NCBI RefSeq assembly: GCF_000741165.1
Contig: NZ_JGYN01000013.1
Span: 31,447-95,446 of the forward strand
Source: Bifidobacterium biavatii DSM 23969
Lineage (GTDB): Bacteria > Actinomycetota > Actinomycetes > Actinomycetales > Bifidobacteriaceae
DNA length: 64,000 nucleotides
Direction: 5' to 3'
A program made the position numbers and the translations under genes. Shown piece by piece: positions 7,010 through 15,813 of this stretch. Position 1 is the first letter of the stretch. Each line of letters starts with the position of its first letter. The notes beneath the pieces are model-generated. The model had not been told where the DNA came from, searched no databases, and worked only from the letters and a program-made list of their open reading frames with translations.

Positions 7010-8331
7010 GCATCCAGGCATTGAGCCGCGTGTTCACGCTCAAGCGGCTGATCGAGGACCCGTACGCCCAGCTCGTGCTCATCAACCTCGCCGACAACGC
7101 CGACGAGCACGGGCGCAACTCCTTCCCCGGCATCAAAAAGATGGCCAGGAACTCGTGCATGTGCGAACGGTCGGTGCAGCGCAAGCTGCGCTGGCTGGAG
7201 GAGAACGGCTTCATCCGCAAGTCGGAAGCCACTGAGGTGATCCAGTACCTGCCCGAGTATAAGCGGCCGACCGTGTGGGAAATCTGCATGGATCGCGACG
7301 AGACGCTGCCCGCATCATCCGATCGCAAACCACGCGGGTCCCGAAAGGGCGAAGACCCGACGCGAGACGGTGCAACGGGCGATGATACCGCGCAGGAGTT
7401 CAATACCGGCGGCTCAGATGACGAACCCGGCGTATCACAGACACCCGGTGCATCACAGTCACCGGGTGCAGGAGAAGCACCGGGCGGCAGCAAGACGCCC
7501 GATGCATTGAGGGTCACCAGCCCGGTGACCGTGCAGTCATCCAAACCATCCTATGAACCTATTACCCCTCTGTCCCCTAAAGGGGACATCTCCCCACGGG
7601 GAGATTCGACCGAGAAGGTCACACCAACCACCAGTCAATCATCCGACGCATCGAACCGCGATTTTGGTGACGACAACGTTTCCGCATTCGATTGCGATGC
7701 GCTGTTGCACGGTTTCGCCGAACTGCTCGCCAGCGAACAAGTGATGGCCAAGCCAGTGCGGGCACGAGATCAACGCGCTGCGGCGAAACTGCTTACGGAA
7801 CACTCTCAGATGGAAATTCTGGAGCTGGTGCTGTGGACCGTCAAGAATCCGTTCTGGCGTGCGAAAACGCTGAGCATGACCGAGTTCGCGCGTCATTGGG
7901 AACGCCTGCGGCAGGAGCGACGCGGCGAGATCGAACAGCGACAGATCAGGGCCAAACGCATCAAAGCCGGGACCATGCCGGCGAAAGACGAGGAGGAGAA
8001 AGACCCGCATGCCGCGGTGCTGGTCTCGTGCGAAACCGCCACACGGTGCCCGGTGTTCGGCTACTCGTCGTTCCAGCACGGCAGATCGAACAGTCGAATC
8101 GCGTTCGCGCAGAACCATCTCAACGGCTCCATTCGCCGGGACAAGTGCCCGGTATGCGCGTACGACGAACGCAACCTGGCGCTGCACGGCAACGCGCGCA
8201 CCACGGAAGCCGTCAAGCGGGCGCGAATCGAGGCCGACGAACAGACGAAACGCTGGAAGGAACACCTGCGGCGGAAGGAAGAGCAGCCGGCCGAGTTCGA
8301 CAGGATGCTGAGCATGGAACGGAACGCATGA
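7006..8331 (+). CDS. HTH replication/organiser-type protein
   Basis: The N-terminal ~95 residues are a winged-helix of the HTH_36 type found in replication initiators of phages and mobile elements (INLADNADEHGRNSFPGIKKMARN, then SVQRKLRWLEENGFIRKS). Residues about 100-220 are a low-complexity Pro/Ser/Gly linker. The C-terminal part has a helical region (RAAAKLLTEHSQMEILELVLW) like DnaD/replisome organisers and a CPVC pair that may bind metal. It overlaps the genes on both sides (ATGA upstream, TGATG downstream), so it is part of a tight unit with whiB. A replication or maintenance role is inferred. Confidence 0.65.
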   Translation: MSIQALSRVFTLKRLIEDPYAQLVLINLADNADEHGRNSFPGIKKMARNSCMCERSVQRKLRWLEENGFIRKSEATEVIQYLPEYKRPTVWEICMDRDETLPASSDRKPRGSRKGEDPTRDGATGDDTAQEFNTGGSDDEPGVSQTPGASQSPGAGEAPGGSKTPDALRVTSPVTVQSSKPSYEPITPLSPKGDISPRGDSTEKVTPTTSQSSDASNRDFGDDNVSAFDCDALLHGFAELLASEQVMAKPVRARDQRAAAKLLTEHSQMEILELVLWTVKNPFWRAKTLSMTEFARHWERLRQERRGEIEQRQIRAKRIKAGTMPAKDEEEKDPHAAVLVSCETATRCPVFGYSSFQHGRSNSRIAFAQNHLNGSIRRDKCPVCAYDERNLALHGNARTTEAVKRARIEADEQTKRWKEHLRRKEEQPAEFDRMLSMERNA

Positions 8332-8912
8332 TGAACGGGTTCCGTCCCACCGGCAAGCCGGCCGGCAAACCGGCACGCGACCCGGGCGGCGACGAGTGGA
8401 TACACACGTCGATGCTGCCGCCCGGCGGCCTGTGCGCGCAGGCGCAGCTCGACCTGTACGACATGATCTGGATGGAACTCGACGCCGCCGGCAACTCACG
8501 TCCCGACCAGATGCTGCGCGGCGCGGCCAAACGCCTGTGTGCGCAATGCCCGATGCTCATGCCGTGCCTGGCCCGCAGTCTGCTGCGCCCGGTCACGCAC
8601 GGCATCCTCGGCGGCATGACCTACAAGGAACGCCAGTACGCGATGCGTGTCGTCATCGTCCACGACGTCCTGCCCGGCCGCAAGGCCGCGGACATCACCC
8701 AACCGTACCGGCTGCTGCTCGACTGGCTCGACGCGCACCCCGAAATCCACAGCATCGTACGCAACCGGCGACGCAACGAACGCGCACGCAAAACCGGCAA
8801 CGGCGAACCGCTCGGACGGCCACGCAGGCTCACCCGGCTCAAACCAGGCGAACGCGATCCACCGGACACGTCCGACGAACAGGCGCAGCCGGACACATCC
8901 GCAAAGAAATAA
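8328..8912 (+). CDS. WhiB-family iron-sulfur regulator
   Basis: WhiB proteins carry a 4Fe-4S cluster and act with sigma factors as redox-sensitive regulators in actinobacteria. The four ligands are Cys36, Cys71, Cys74 and Cys80 (CAQCPMLMPC), followed by the GGMTYKER turn that matches the family GG[VI]WGG/GGMTERER region. A basic, Pro-rich tail from about residue 140 could bind DNA. At 194 residues it is longer than housekeeping WhiBs (about 90-130). It starts inside the stop of the previous gene. As an element-borne WhiB it is a candidate regulator of the transfer genes. Confidence 0.88.
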   Translation: MMNGFRPTGKPAGKPARDPGGDEWIHTSMLPPGGLCAQAQLDLYDMIWMELDAAGNSRPDQMLRGAAKRLCAQCPMLMPCLARSLLRPVTHGILGGMTYKERQYAMRVVIVHDVLPGRKAADITQPYRLLLDWLDAHPEIHSIVRNRRRNERARKTGNGEPLGRPRRLTRLKPGERDPPDTSDEQAQPDTSAKK

Positions 8913-8956
8913 AGAAATAAAGAAAAACACAAAAACATACACAAAGGGAGACCACC

Positions 8957-9538
8957 ATGAGAATCGCCATCGCCAACGCAAAGGGCGGGGTCGGCAAGAC
9001 CACCATCGCGCAATACCTGTGCCACGCGCTCGTCCGCGACGGGAAGAGGGTCACACTTCTGGATGCCGACCCGCAGTACTCCGCGACCCTGTGGGACAGG
9101 ATCGCCAACCTCAGCAACGAAACGCTGCCGTTCAACGTGCGGGCCGCTTCCGGTGACGAACTCGCCGCAATCCGCACCACGCCGGGAGAATGGCTCGTCA
9201 TCGACGCGCCGCCCACGCACGCGGGCCTCAAGACCGCGCTCGACATGGCCGACTTCGTGATCGTGCCCACCACCGAATCGCCCGTCGATCTGCAGCAGGC
9301 ATGGGCGACCGTCAACGCGGCCGGACGCACGCCCGCCGCCGTACTGCTCAACCGCGTCGAAACGAACACGGTCGCGTTCCGGCAGGCCATGCACGCGCTC
9401 GAAACGCAGGATACGCCGCGATTCGACACAATCGTGCCCAAACGGCAGGAGATCAAGACCAGTTTCGGACACCGGCCGACCAAACTCTGGGAATACGGCC
9501 TCGTCCTGCACGAGCTGAGACGGGCGGTCGGACGATGA
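8957..9538 (+). CDS. parA: ParA-family partition ATPase
   Basis: Deviant Walker ATPase for partition or maintenance of the excised element. The 193-residue protein begins with the deviant Walker A KGGVGKTT at residues 9-16, has the LLDADPQ Walker A' and the LVIDAPP Walker B, and lacks the N-terminal HTH of large ParAs, so it is the small Ib-type. Start supported by AAAGGGAG 7 bases upstream. Its stop overlaps the start of a small RHH-like gene as ATGA, the usual ParA-partner layout. An AAAGAAATA tandem repeat (8906-8926) lies just upstream. Confidence 0.9.
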   Translation: MRIAIANAKGGVGKTTIAQYLCHALVRDGKRVTLLDADPQYSATLWDRIANLSNETLPFNVRAASGDELAAIRTTPGEWLVIDAPPTHAGLKTALDMADFVIVPTTESPVDLQQAWATVNAAGRTPAAVLLNRVETNTVAFRQAMHALETQDTPRFDTIVPKRQEIKTSFGHRPTKLWEYGLVLHELRRAVGR

Positions 9539-9753
9539 AGGGGAACCTGAGCTATCTGCCCGCCGAACGCGAGATCACGTCGGTCGACGACATCTACCGC
9601 GAGGAACCGGCCAACGACCCCTACATGGTCACCAGCATCAAGATCCGCACCTCGCTGCGCAACCGCATCAAAGCGGCCGCCGGCATCAAGGGCATCCGCA
9701 TGCAGGACCTCGTCGCCCAAGCCCTCGCCGAATACCTCGACCGGCACGAGTGA
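9535..9753 (+). CDS. Small ribbon-helix-helix-type ParA partner
   Basis: A 72-residue protein beginning inside the parA stop. Residues about 30-70 (SIKIRTSLRNRIKAAAGIKG, then MQDLVAQALAEYLDR) have the strand-helix-helix spacing of RHH DNA-binding proteins such as CopG or ParG-like partition partners. It is therefore the likely centromere-binding or autoregulatory partner of ParA. The assignment is from pattern and context, not from a named family. Confidence 0.7.
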   Translation: MKGNLSYLPAEREITSVDDIYREEPANDPYMVTSIKIRTSLRNRIKAAAGIKGIRMQDLVAQALAEYLDRHE

Positions 9754-9824
9754 AGTTATTGCTGGTGCGCCGCAGCGGAGACATTCCTTGCAGTCGTACC
9801 AGCAATACAGCCAATCGTGATGGA

Positions 9825-10349
9825 TCAGCGTCTCGCCCATAGGTTGAACACGAAGCCGTGACGATCCTTCTCATATGTGCGGATGAGCTGGTATCCGAAC
9901 GAGGCGAACAAATGAGCGCTGGCACGGTTGTTTTCATCAATAGTGGCGATGAACACCGGGTTTAAGTCACGTTGGACGGCATCGCGGGTCGCAACCGCCA
10001 TCGCGTCGCGTAAGGCCTGCGTACCTAATCCCAGGCCTCGGAGCCTGCGGGATACAGCGATCACCGCGATTTCGTACACCCCGTTACCCTTATGCGCTAC
10101 CGCACAGTATGAAGCCAGATTGCCGGTCTCATCGTCCACGCCCACGCGAATCCAGCAATCCTTGTCGTGATATATCGGACTGTTATGGATGAGACGTTGC
10201 ACCAAAAGCGCCCACGGTTCCGGATGAAGCTGTGATCCTTTGACCCATCGTCCGTCAATCTGACGGTTGGCCGGTACGGGATCAGTGCAAGAGAAACTAG
10301 TGAACCGCGACTGATCGGACTTGTCGGCGAAACGAAAACGAACCGGCAC
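9825..10349 (-). CDS. GNAT-family N-acetyltransferase
   Basis: Acetyl-CoA-dependent acetyltransferase of unknown substrate. The acetyl-CoA loop is RRLRGLGLGTQAL (R/Q-x-x-G-x-G/A) near residues 103-115, followed by FIATIDENNRASAHLFASFG, the motif-B helix. Length 174. The start is a GTG with GGAG 7 bases upstream; the stop of a 55-aa gene lies 20 bases upstream on the same strand, so the two form an operon transcribed against the flanking plus-strand genes. Either a metabolite-modifying enzyme or, given the small upstream partner, a toxin-type GNAT; nothing in the sequence decides. Confidence 0.85.
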   Translation of the reverse strand: MPVRFRFADKSDQSRFTSFSCTDPVPANRQIDGRWVKGSQLHPEPWALLVQRLIHNSPIYHDKDCWIRVGVDDETGNLASYCAVAHKGNGVYEIAVIAVSRRLRGLGLGTQALRDAMAVATRDAVQRDLNPVFIATIDENNRASAHLFASFGYQLIRTYEKDRHGFVFNLWARR

Positions 10350-10369
10350 TCTGCTGCTCCGTCAACGGC

Positions 10370-10537
10370 TCAAGCGTAAACCTGTTCACGAGGAGACGGG
10401 ACAGCGCCCGGCTCCGCTTCAGAGGATTTGCCGAGAAATTCCAACACATCCTGCGGCAGGGGCGCATCGCACAAACGCAGATAGTCGCATTCGGCACTGT
10501 CCTTATCCACCGTGTACAAATCAACGAGTTTTACCAT
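10370..10537 (-). CDS. 55-aa conserved small protein upstream of the GNAT gene
   Basis: Frame MVKLVDLYTVDKDSAECDYL continuing RLCDAPLPQDVLEFLGKS and a short polar tail, with a strong GGAGG 6 bases before the ATG. A close relative is encoded at 48787 outside the element, sharing DYLRLCDAPLP and VLEFLGK, which is the best evidence that it is a real gene. Acidic, no signal or membrane segment. No known domain recognised. It may be an antitoxin or accessory partner of the acetyltransferase 20 bases downstream; that is inference from order only. Confidence 0.75.
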   Translation of the reverse strand: MVKLVDLYTVDKDSAECDYLRLCDAPLPQDVLEFLGKSSEAEPGAVPSPREQVYA

Positions 10538-10902
10538 GACACGCCTCCTTTCGTAAAGATATGCTACCGCACGTCATGGTCCGGCATCAAGGGATTTTTC
10601 CTGAAAGGAAGTCATGCCAGATCCACATAAACAAAGAAATACGAACATAAAGAAATGCTACGAAACTACCGGCTGATGGGTGGTATCGGGGACGGTGACG
10701 ATTATCGTGGTGGGACCACGAAGCCGTGGCGGGCGGCGACAGGATGAGGGGTGTGCGGTCGGGCCAAGGGTGGTTCGGGTAAACGTTCCGCACCTTCCCT
10801 CTCATGACATGGCCGCGCCGTCGGGTTCTCTTCCTTTCTCTTCCCCGTCGGCGCGGTTCGTGCCTTGGTCTCGGGGGATGCGGATAGTGAAGGATTCCGA
10901 TC
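10538..10902. other. Leader region of the surface-protein/transfer operon
   Basis: No large gene. It contains the divergent start of the 55-aa gene; AAAGAAAT words at 10634 and 10651 like those at 8906 and 29785; a possible 20-codon leader (ATG 10612 behind AAAGGA); and the GC hairpin described next. The main promoter of the operon is probably here but I cannot place it with confidence. Confidence 0.4.
10813..10856 (+). promoter_or_regulatory. Leader hairpin with pyrimidine loop before the first LPXTG gene
   Basis: CCGCGCCG pairs with CGGCGCGG, extended by CGGG/CCCG with one mismatch. The loop TTCTCTTCCTTTCTCTTC contains TCCTT (10832-10836), complementary to the AAGGA Shine-Dalgarno at 10890-10894 of the gene at 10903. 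A similar hairpin precedes the second LPXTG gene. Confidence 0.5.
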
Positions 10903-12615
10903 ATGTTCTCTTCCCGCAGGTTCGGCCGGCTGCTGCGCGTGACGATGGCGGCCGCGCTGCTGCTGGCCACAGTGTCGGCCGGAGGCATCGCCCATGCCGA
11001 TGAAACCGGCGAGACGACGCCCGTATTGGGTGATTCGATCACGCTGAACGCCGGTCCGGGCTCGTCGCTGAATGGCGCGAACTTCAAAGTGGTCAAACTC
11101 GCCGGGTTCGCGATCCAGGGGTCCGCTGTGACGGTGCGCACCGAGGATACAGTGCGCGGCGATGTGATCGCCTCGCTGCCGAAAGTCGGCGACAGCGAGT
11201 ACCCGGCCGGCGCAGGCGATGCCGACGGCGAAACGGCCAGCGGGACGACACGGGGCAACGGTGGCGCGGCGGACACGGGTTCCGGCGGCGAGGATCCGAT
11301 CGTGTGGCTGGCACGGCAGGGCGATGCGAAGGATTCCCCGGTTTGGCGGCTGTTCGCCGATCGCATGGCGGCCACCGTTTCCGTCACGGATGCGCCGGTC
11401 ATGTCCGGCACGACGACGCCCGCCGACGACGGCACGATTTCCTCGGTCATATTCGCCGGATTGCAGCCCGGCCTGTACCTGCTGGAGGATGCGAACACCG
11501 CGTTGACCGGTACCACGCGTTCGGCGCCGATACTGGTCGGCACGGCGATCACCGCCGCGAAACCACCGATCGGCAACGCCGACGGCACAGCCGAGATCAA
11601 GAACCAGCGCGTCACGATCGGCAAGAACATCATCAACGGCGATGATGCGACGCTGACGGACGACCGCAATGTGGGCGATATCGTGGACTATCGTATTGAA
11701 ACCCTCATCCCCGATACCACGAAATACACGAATGATGCGGCCAACCCGTACGTGTTCCGCCTGGCGGACACCCTGTCGAAAGGCCAGCGGTTCAACGATG
11801 ACCTGTCCGTCACGGCCAGCAAGGACGGACAGGCATGGCGTCCACTCGACGGTGACGATTACACGTTGCAGGCAAGCGAGTCCGATGGCGGCACGGCAAC
11901 CACGATCGATCTCGATCTGAGCGCATGGGTTTACACGAATGGCCGTGACGGCATGGCGGGCGGTTTGCTGCGCGTCGACTATTCGGCCACGCTCACCGAG
12001 CATGCGACGATCGACGGCGACGGCAACACAAACACGGTCATGCTCACGTACTCGAACGATCCGAAAACCAACCAGACCGGAGAGCTCACGCCTCCGGACA
12101 CCACCGTGTACACGCACGGCTTCCAATTCGACAAGATCGGCGAAGACGGCAAGACGCCGCTTGCCGGCGCGACGTTCACGCTCTACACGGCGGACACGTT
12201 CGCGGACGACGCCAAGTACCGTCGCGCCGACCGTCCCGACGAGGACGTGACCGCCACGTCCGACCGCAACGGCCTCGTGAGGTTCGACGGTCTGGCCGCC
12301 GGCACGTACTGGGTGCGCGAAACCGGAGTGCCGGACGGCTACCGTGACCTCGACGTGCGGTTCAAGGTCACGATCACCGCAGATCCCGGTAAAGCGGCGC
12401 TGGTCGTGTTCGAGCGCGTGCCCTCACTGGCTGATTCGCTCGTGCAGATCGAGAAGAACGGCCTGCTGTTCGTGCTCAACGTCACCACGATCACGAATCT
12501 GCCCTTGACCGGCAGCGGCGGCATTGTCCTGTTTCTCGTCATCGGCGGCCTGCTCGCCGCCGGCGGCGCGGCCATCGCCGTCATGACCCATCGCAAGGGA
12601 CGTCTGCTCAAATAA
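10903..12615 (+). CDS. LPXTG-anchored SpaA/Cna-B type pilin-like surface protein
   Basis: A 570-residue exported cell-wall protein. Residues 1-32 are a signal peptide ending near AHA-DE; the middle holds isopeptide-forming Ig-like domains (about 235-400, and a SpaA/Cna-B domain about 405-500 with FQFDKIGEDGKTPLAGATF and YWVRETGVPDGY, where Lys and Glu are the expected cross-link residues). The sorting signal LPLTG is at 533-537, followed by a hydrophobic stretch and HRKGR tail. Architecture matches major pilins of sortase-built pili. No class C sortase gene is in the window, so polymerisation is uncertain. First structural gene of the transfer operon; AAGGA 8 bases before the ATG. Confidence 0.88.
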   Translation: MFSSRRFGRLLRVTMAAALLLATVSAGGIAHADETGETTPVLGDSITLNAGPGSSLNGANFKVVKLAGFAIQGSAVTVRTEDTVRGDVIASLPKVGDSEYPAGAGDADGETASGTTRGNGGAADTGSGGEDPIVWLARQGDAKDSPVWRLFADRMAATVSVTDAPVMSGTTTPADDGTISSVIFAGLQPGLYLLEDANTALTGTTRSAPILVGTAITAAKPPIGNADGTAEIKNQRVTIGKNIINGDDATLTDDRNVGDIVDYRIETLIPDTTKYTNDAANPYVFRLADTLSKGQRFNDDLSVTASKDGQAWRPLDGDDYTLQASESDGGTATTIDLDLSAWVYTNGRDGMAGGLLRVDYSATLTEHATIDGDGNTNTVMLTYSNDPKTNQTGELTPPDTTVYTHGFQFDKIGEDGKTPLAGATFTLYTADTFADDAKYRRADRPDEDVTATSDRNGLVRFDGLAAGTYWVRETGVPDGYRDLDVRFKVTITADPGKAALVVFERVPSLADSLVQIEKNGLLFVLNVTTITNLPLTGSGGIVLFLVIGGLLAAGGAAIAVMTHRKGRLLK

Positions 12616-12629
12616 ACGCTCCACGACCG

Positions 12630-12672
12630 CCCCCGTTGCGCAACCCTACGGAATCGCGCGACGGGGGCTTTC
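12630..12672 (+). terminator. Terminator or attenuator between the two LPXTG genes
   Basis: CCCCCGT-GCGC pairs with GCGC-ACGGGGG, followed by CTTTCG rather than a strong T run, so it may only partly stop transcription into the next gene. Confidence 0.6.
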
Positions 12673-12818
12673 GTGTTTTCTCAAGGCATACGGCACTCCA
12701 ATATCCGCTCGGGACCACGGGCGACGGATGCGGGGCCGGATACTGGCTGGCGTGCGGTGGGGCGCCAATGGTGGGCTCCGGTCAAATGATCCGCACGGGC
12801 TTTCCGGTTCGTCGTTCG

Positions 12819-12855
12819 CCGTCGCGGGTTTCTCTCTCCCTTTTTCTCGCGGCGG
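12819..12855 (+). promoter_or_regulatory. Leader hairpin whose loop complements the downstream SD
   Basis: CCGTCGCG (12819-12826) pairs with CGCGGCGG (12848-12855) with one G-U. The 21-base loop contains CTCCCTTT (12836-12843), an exact complement of the Shine-Dalgarno AAAGGGAG at 12885-12892 of the next gene. Confidence 0.55.
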
Positions 12856-12900
12856 CGGCCTTCGGCCGGGGCTGGCTCCTCGTGAAAGGGAGTGTTCCAT

Positions 12901-15813
12901 ATGGGCGTGTTGGGAAGGAAATGCTGTGTCTCGGCGGCCATCGCCGCGGCGGTGTGCCTGCTGGTGTCGCCGATGCTGGCGTTGGGGTCGCCGGACGGCA
13001 CAGCCGGCGCCGGAAGCGGCGGCGTGGTCGGCGGTACGGCCGGCGGGCGTGGCAATACGGCGGATACGGCGTCGCTGGGCTGGTATCTGCCGAACAAGGC
13101 ATGGGTGCGCATGGACGACGACGGCGTCTGGCAGATGGTTTCCGATCCCGAGCGGGATAATCACGTCGGCGCGGACGGCATGTCGTTCCTTGACGGCGAC
13201 GTGGTCGCGGCGGCGGTGAATTTCACGGTGCCGTGGTGGGATGAGCCCACCCGGTTGGAGCTGGTGGACGATTGGACGCTGGTGGACCGGTATCTCGATG
13301 TGCGGGACGTGTCCGAGGTACGCGTGTACGTGGCCGAAATGGACGAATACGATGCTCCCTCGCTGGATGGCATCAACGTGACCGGCGAGGATGTGACCGA
13401 CCGTTTCGACATCGTCTCGGAGGGCATGACGGTCACGGCGAAGGCGACGGCCGAGTATCTGGCGTCGCTGGACCTGAGGGAACGTCGCAAGTCGTTGCAG
13501 TTCTCGATGCTGGTGCCGTTCGACGTGAGGTTCGACGTGCGCGAGGATCTGCAGCGGGACATCGACGCGATGCGCACGCGCAGCGGGTCGATCGACAATA
13601 CGTGCAGCGATGGCAAACACGAGCTGGTCAACCGCGGCGGCGTGTTCTGGGCCGATCACGAGTATTGGGAAACGAACGAGCCTCGCCTGTGCATCGTGCG
13701 CCCGGAGTTCGACAAGGATGTGACCGCGAGCGAAACGGAGGGCGGCGACGGGTCGAGCATTGACGGACGCAGCGTGCTGCCCGGCCAGACGGTCACCTAT
13801 GAGCTGGAATTGCAGGTGGGGGCCGCATCCGACTACACGCTGCGCACGCTGGAGTTCGTGGACGAGTACGACGTGCGCACGACGCCGGTCAAGGAGAGCC
13901 TGACGGTCATCGATGCGCGTGATGGTGTGACGGTGCCGGCCGAAGCGTACGACGTGGAGTGGGACGACGCCGGGCACAAACTGTCGGTCTCGTTCCGGCG
14001 CGACTGGCTGGACGAGCATTGGGATCCGTACACGGGTCATCGGTATCGGTTGGAGTTCGACGCGACAGTGTCCGAGGATGCGGCCACGGACACGGTGATC
14101 TCGAACCGCGGCTGGGTGACGTTGAACAATTCCGGATTGGAGTCGAACGAGGTGACGAACCGGCCGGTCGACCCGCAGCCGGTCAAGCAGGACACGCAGG
14201 CGGACGCGTCGGTGGACATCGACGGCAGGACCGTACTGGTCGGCGACCGCCTGTACTACCGGATCACAATCGACGCGGCAGGTTTGGCCGACCCGGCGTA
14301 TCCGGTGCGCCGGCTGGGCGTGATCGACGACTACGACGAAACCGTGCTGGACGTGGACGAGGCCGGCATCCAGATGCTTGGCGAGCAGGGCGCGGACGTG
14401 ACCGACCTGGTGAACGTGCAGGTCGCCGATGGCGTCGTCTACGCGTTCTTCAAGACCGTGGACACCACGCTTGCCGACGGAACGGTGCTGCCGGGCGATC
14501 CGCAGCCCGCCGATCTGGCCGAATACGCGCGGCGTGAACTGTCCGCGGAACGTGACGCGGGCATCGACCAGTCGCTGCTCGGCAAGACGTACCAGCTGGT
14601 ACTGCCGATGACGGCCATCGCGGCGGCGGACGGCGGCTCGGTCGAGAACACGGCCGTGCAGGTCACGAACAAGCGCCGCGCGGTGTCGAACACGGTCACG
14701 AACGTGCTCGCACAACTCGACCCGTTCAAGGACGTGACGGTCGACGTCGGCGCGGACAGCGCGGACGGCATGAGCATCTACAAGGATCAGCTGTTCCTCT
14801 ACCGGCTGGACTCCTCCCTGCTGCCCGCGAACCGCGCCTACCCGCAGGTGACGCAGTGGCGCATCGACGACGATTACGACGAGTCGGGCGATGAATACGC
14901 CGGCCAGTGGGCCGTGTACGCGGCCGAGGACCTGCACGACGCGGCCGGCAGTGTGATCGCGGCGAAGGGCTCGCGCATCGCGGGCAGCGGCTTCGATTCC
15001 GCAAGGTTCGGCGGCGACCTGTTCTCTCTGGACATGCGCGACGGCTCGTTCACGGTCGCAGCCACGCAGCGCTATCTCGACCTGGTGTCGGCCGACGGCG
15101 CGCATGCGCAGGCATGGCGCGCGTACGTGCAGTTCCGACGGGTGAAGGCCGGCGAGTTCTCCAATACGTTCACGGAGACGCTGAACGGCGTGGAACGCCC
15201 GTCGAACACGGTGACCACGCGCACGTCCGAACGCTCCCCGTCCGTGGGCGTGGAGAAGTTCGACGAAGCGTCCGGCCTAGAGGCGGGCGACCGCGACGAC
15301 ACGAAGGACGCGTTGGAGATCACGGGCGACGGCACGGTGATCGTGTTCCGCATCACGAACACCGGCGACGTGCCCCTGACCGGTCTCGAACTGTCCGACG
15401 AGACGATCGCCGGCGACGGCACGGTCACCGACCTGAAATACCCGGACGGTTGGGCGACGCTCGTATTGCAGCCGGGCGAATCCGTGGACGTGACCGGCAT
15501 ATTGACCGGCGTCACCGACCTGCACACCGATCGCGCGACCGTGCAGGCCGCGCCGGTCATCGAATGCGTGCCGAAGGACGACGACCCGTTCGACGACCAG
15601 CCCGCGCAGCCGGTCGAACCCGGCACGGTGTGCACGGACACGCCGATCACGAGCGAACCGGACGACTGGAGCGCCTACATGAAACGCATGCTGCCGCACA
15701 CCGGCGTCGATCTGACCGGCATCATGGCGGCCAGCATGCTCGTCCTGCTGATCGGGTTCGCCATGCTGCGCATCGCCCACGCGCATCGCCGGAACCCGGT
15801 TTCCGACAGCTGA
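12901..15813 (+). CDS. Large LPXTG-anchored surface protein (pilus tip/adhesin-like)
   Basis: A 970-residue exported protein. Signal peptide residues 1-32 (GRKCCVSAAIAAAVCLLVSPM); then several repeated ~130-residue beta domains, recognisable by recurring VEKFD/KDV starts, VTYELE or LYYRI strands and SNTVT ends, as in the isopeptide domain families of tip adhesins. LPHTG is at 931-935, followed by a membrane segment and basic tail. ATG 12901 chosen over the GTG at 12892 because AAAGGGAG lies 8 bases upstream. Pairing with a pilin-like gene suggests a tip or contact protein; placed at the head of a conjugation operon it may promote mating contact. Confidence 0.85.
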   Translation: MGVLGRKCCVSAAIAAAVCLLVSPMLALGSPDGTAGAGSGGVVGGTAGGRGNTADTASLGWYLPNKAWVRMDDDGVWQMVSDPERDNHVGADGMSFLDGDVVAAAVNFTVPWWDEPTRLELVDDWTLVDRYLDVRDVSEVRVYVAEMDEYDAPSLDGINVTGEDVTDRFDIVSEGMTVTAKATAEYLASLDLRERRKSLQFSMLVPFDVRFDVREDLQRDIDAMRTRSGSIDNTCSDGKHELVNRGGVFWADHEYWETNEPRLCIVRPEFDKDVTASETEGGDGSSIDGRSVLPGQTVTYELELQVGAASDYTLRTLEFVDEYDVRTTPVKESLTVIDARDGVTVPAEAYDVEWDDAGHKLSVSFRRDWLDEHWDPYTGHRYRLEFDATVSEDAATDTVISNRGWVTLNNSGLESNEVTNRPVDPQPVKQDTQADASVDIDGRTVLVGDRLYYRITIDAAGLADPAYPVRRLGVIDDYDETVLDVDEAGIQMLGEQGADVTDLVNVQVADGVVYAFFKTVDTTLADGTVLPGDPQPADLAEYARRELSAERDAGIDQSLLGKTYQLVLPMTAIAAADGGSVENTAVQVTNKRRAVSNTVTNVLAQLDPFKDVTVDVGADSADGMSIYKDQLFLYRLDSSLLPANRAYPQVTQWRIDDDYDESGDEYAGQWAVYAAEDLHDAAGSVIAAKGSRIAGSGFDSARFGGDLFSLDMRDGSFTVAATQRYLDLVSADGAHAQAWRAYVQFRRVKAGEFSNTFTETLNGVERPSNTVTTRTSERSPSVGVEKFDEASGLEAGDRDDTKDALEITGDGTVIVFRITNTGDVPLTGLELSDETIAGDGTVTDLKYPDGWATLVLQPGESVDVTGILTGVTDLHTDRATVQAAPVIECVPKDDDPFDDQPAQPVEPGTVCTDTPITSEPDDWSAYMKRMLPHTGVDLTGIMAASMLVLLIGFAMLRIAHAHRRNPVSDS

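Noticed and set aside
12646..15105. An 819-codon minus-strand frame
   Set aside because: Antisense to the 970-residue LPXTG protein; His/Arg/Val-rich shadow typical of high-GC DNA, no start signal.
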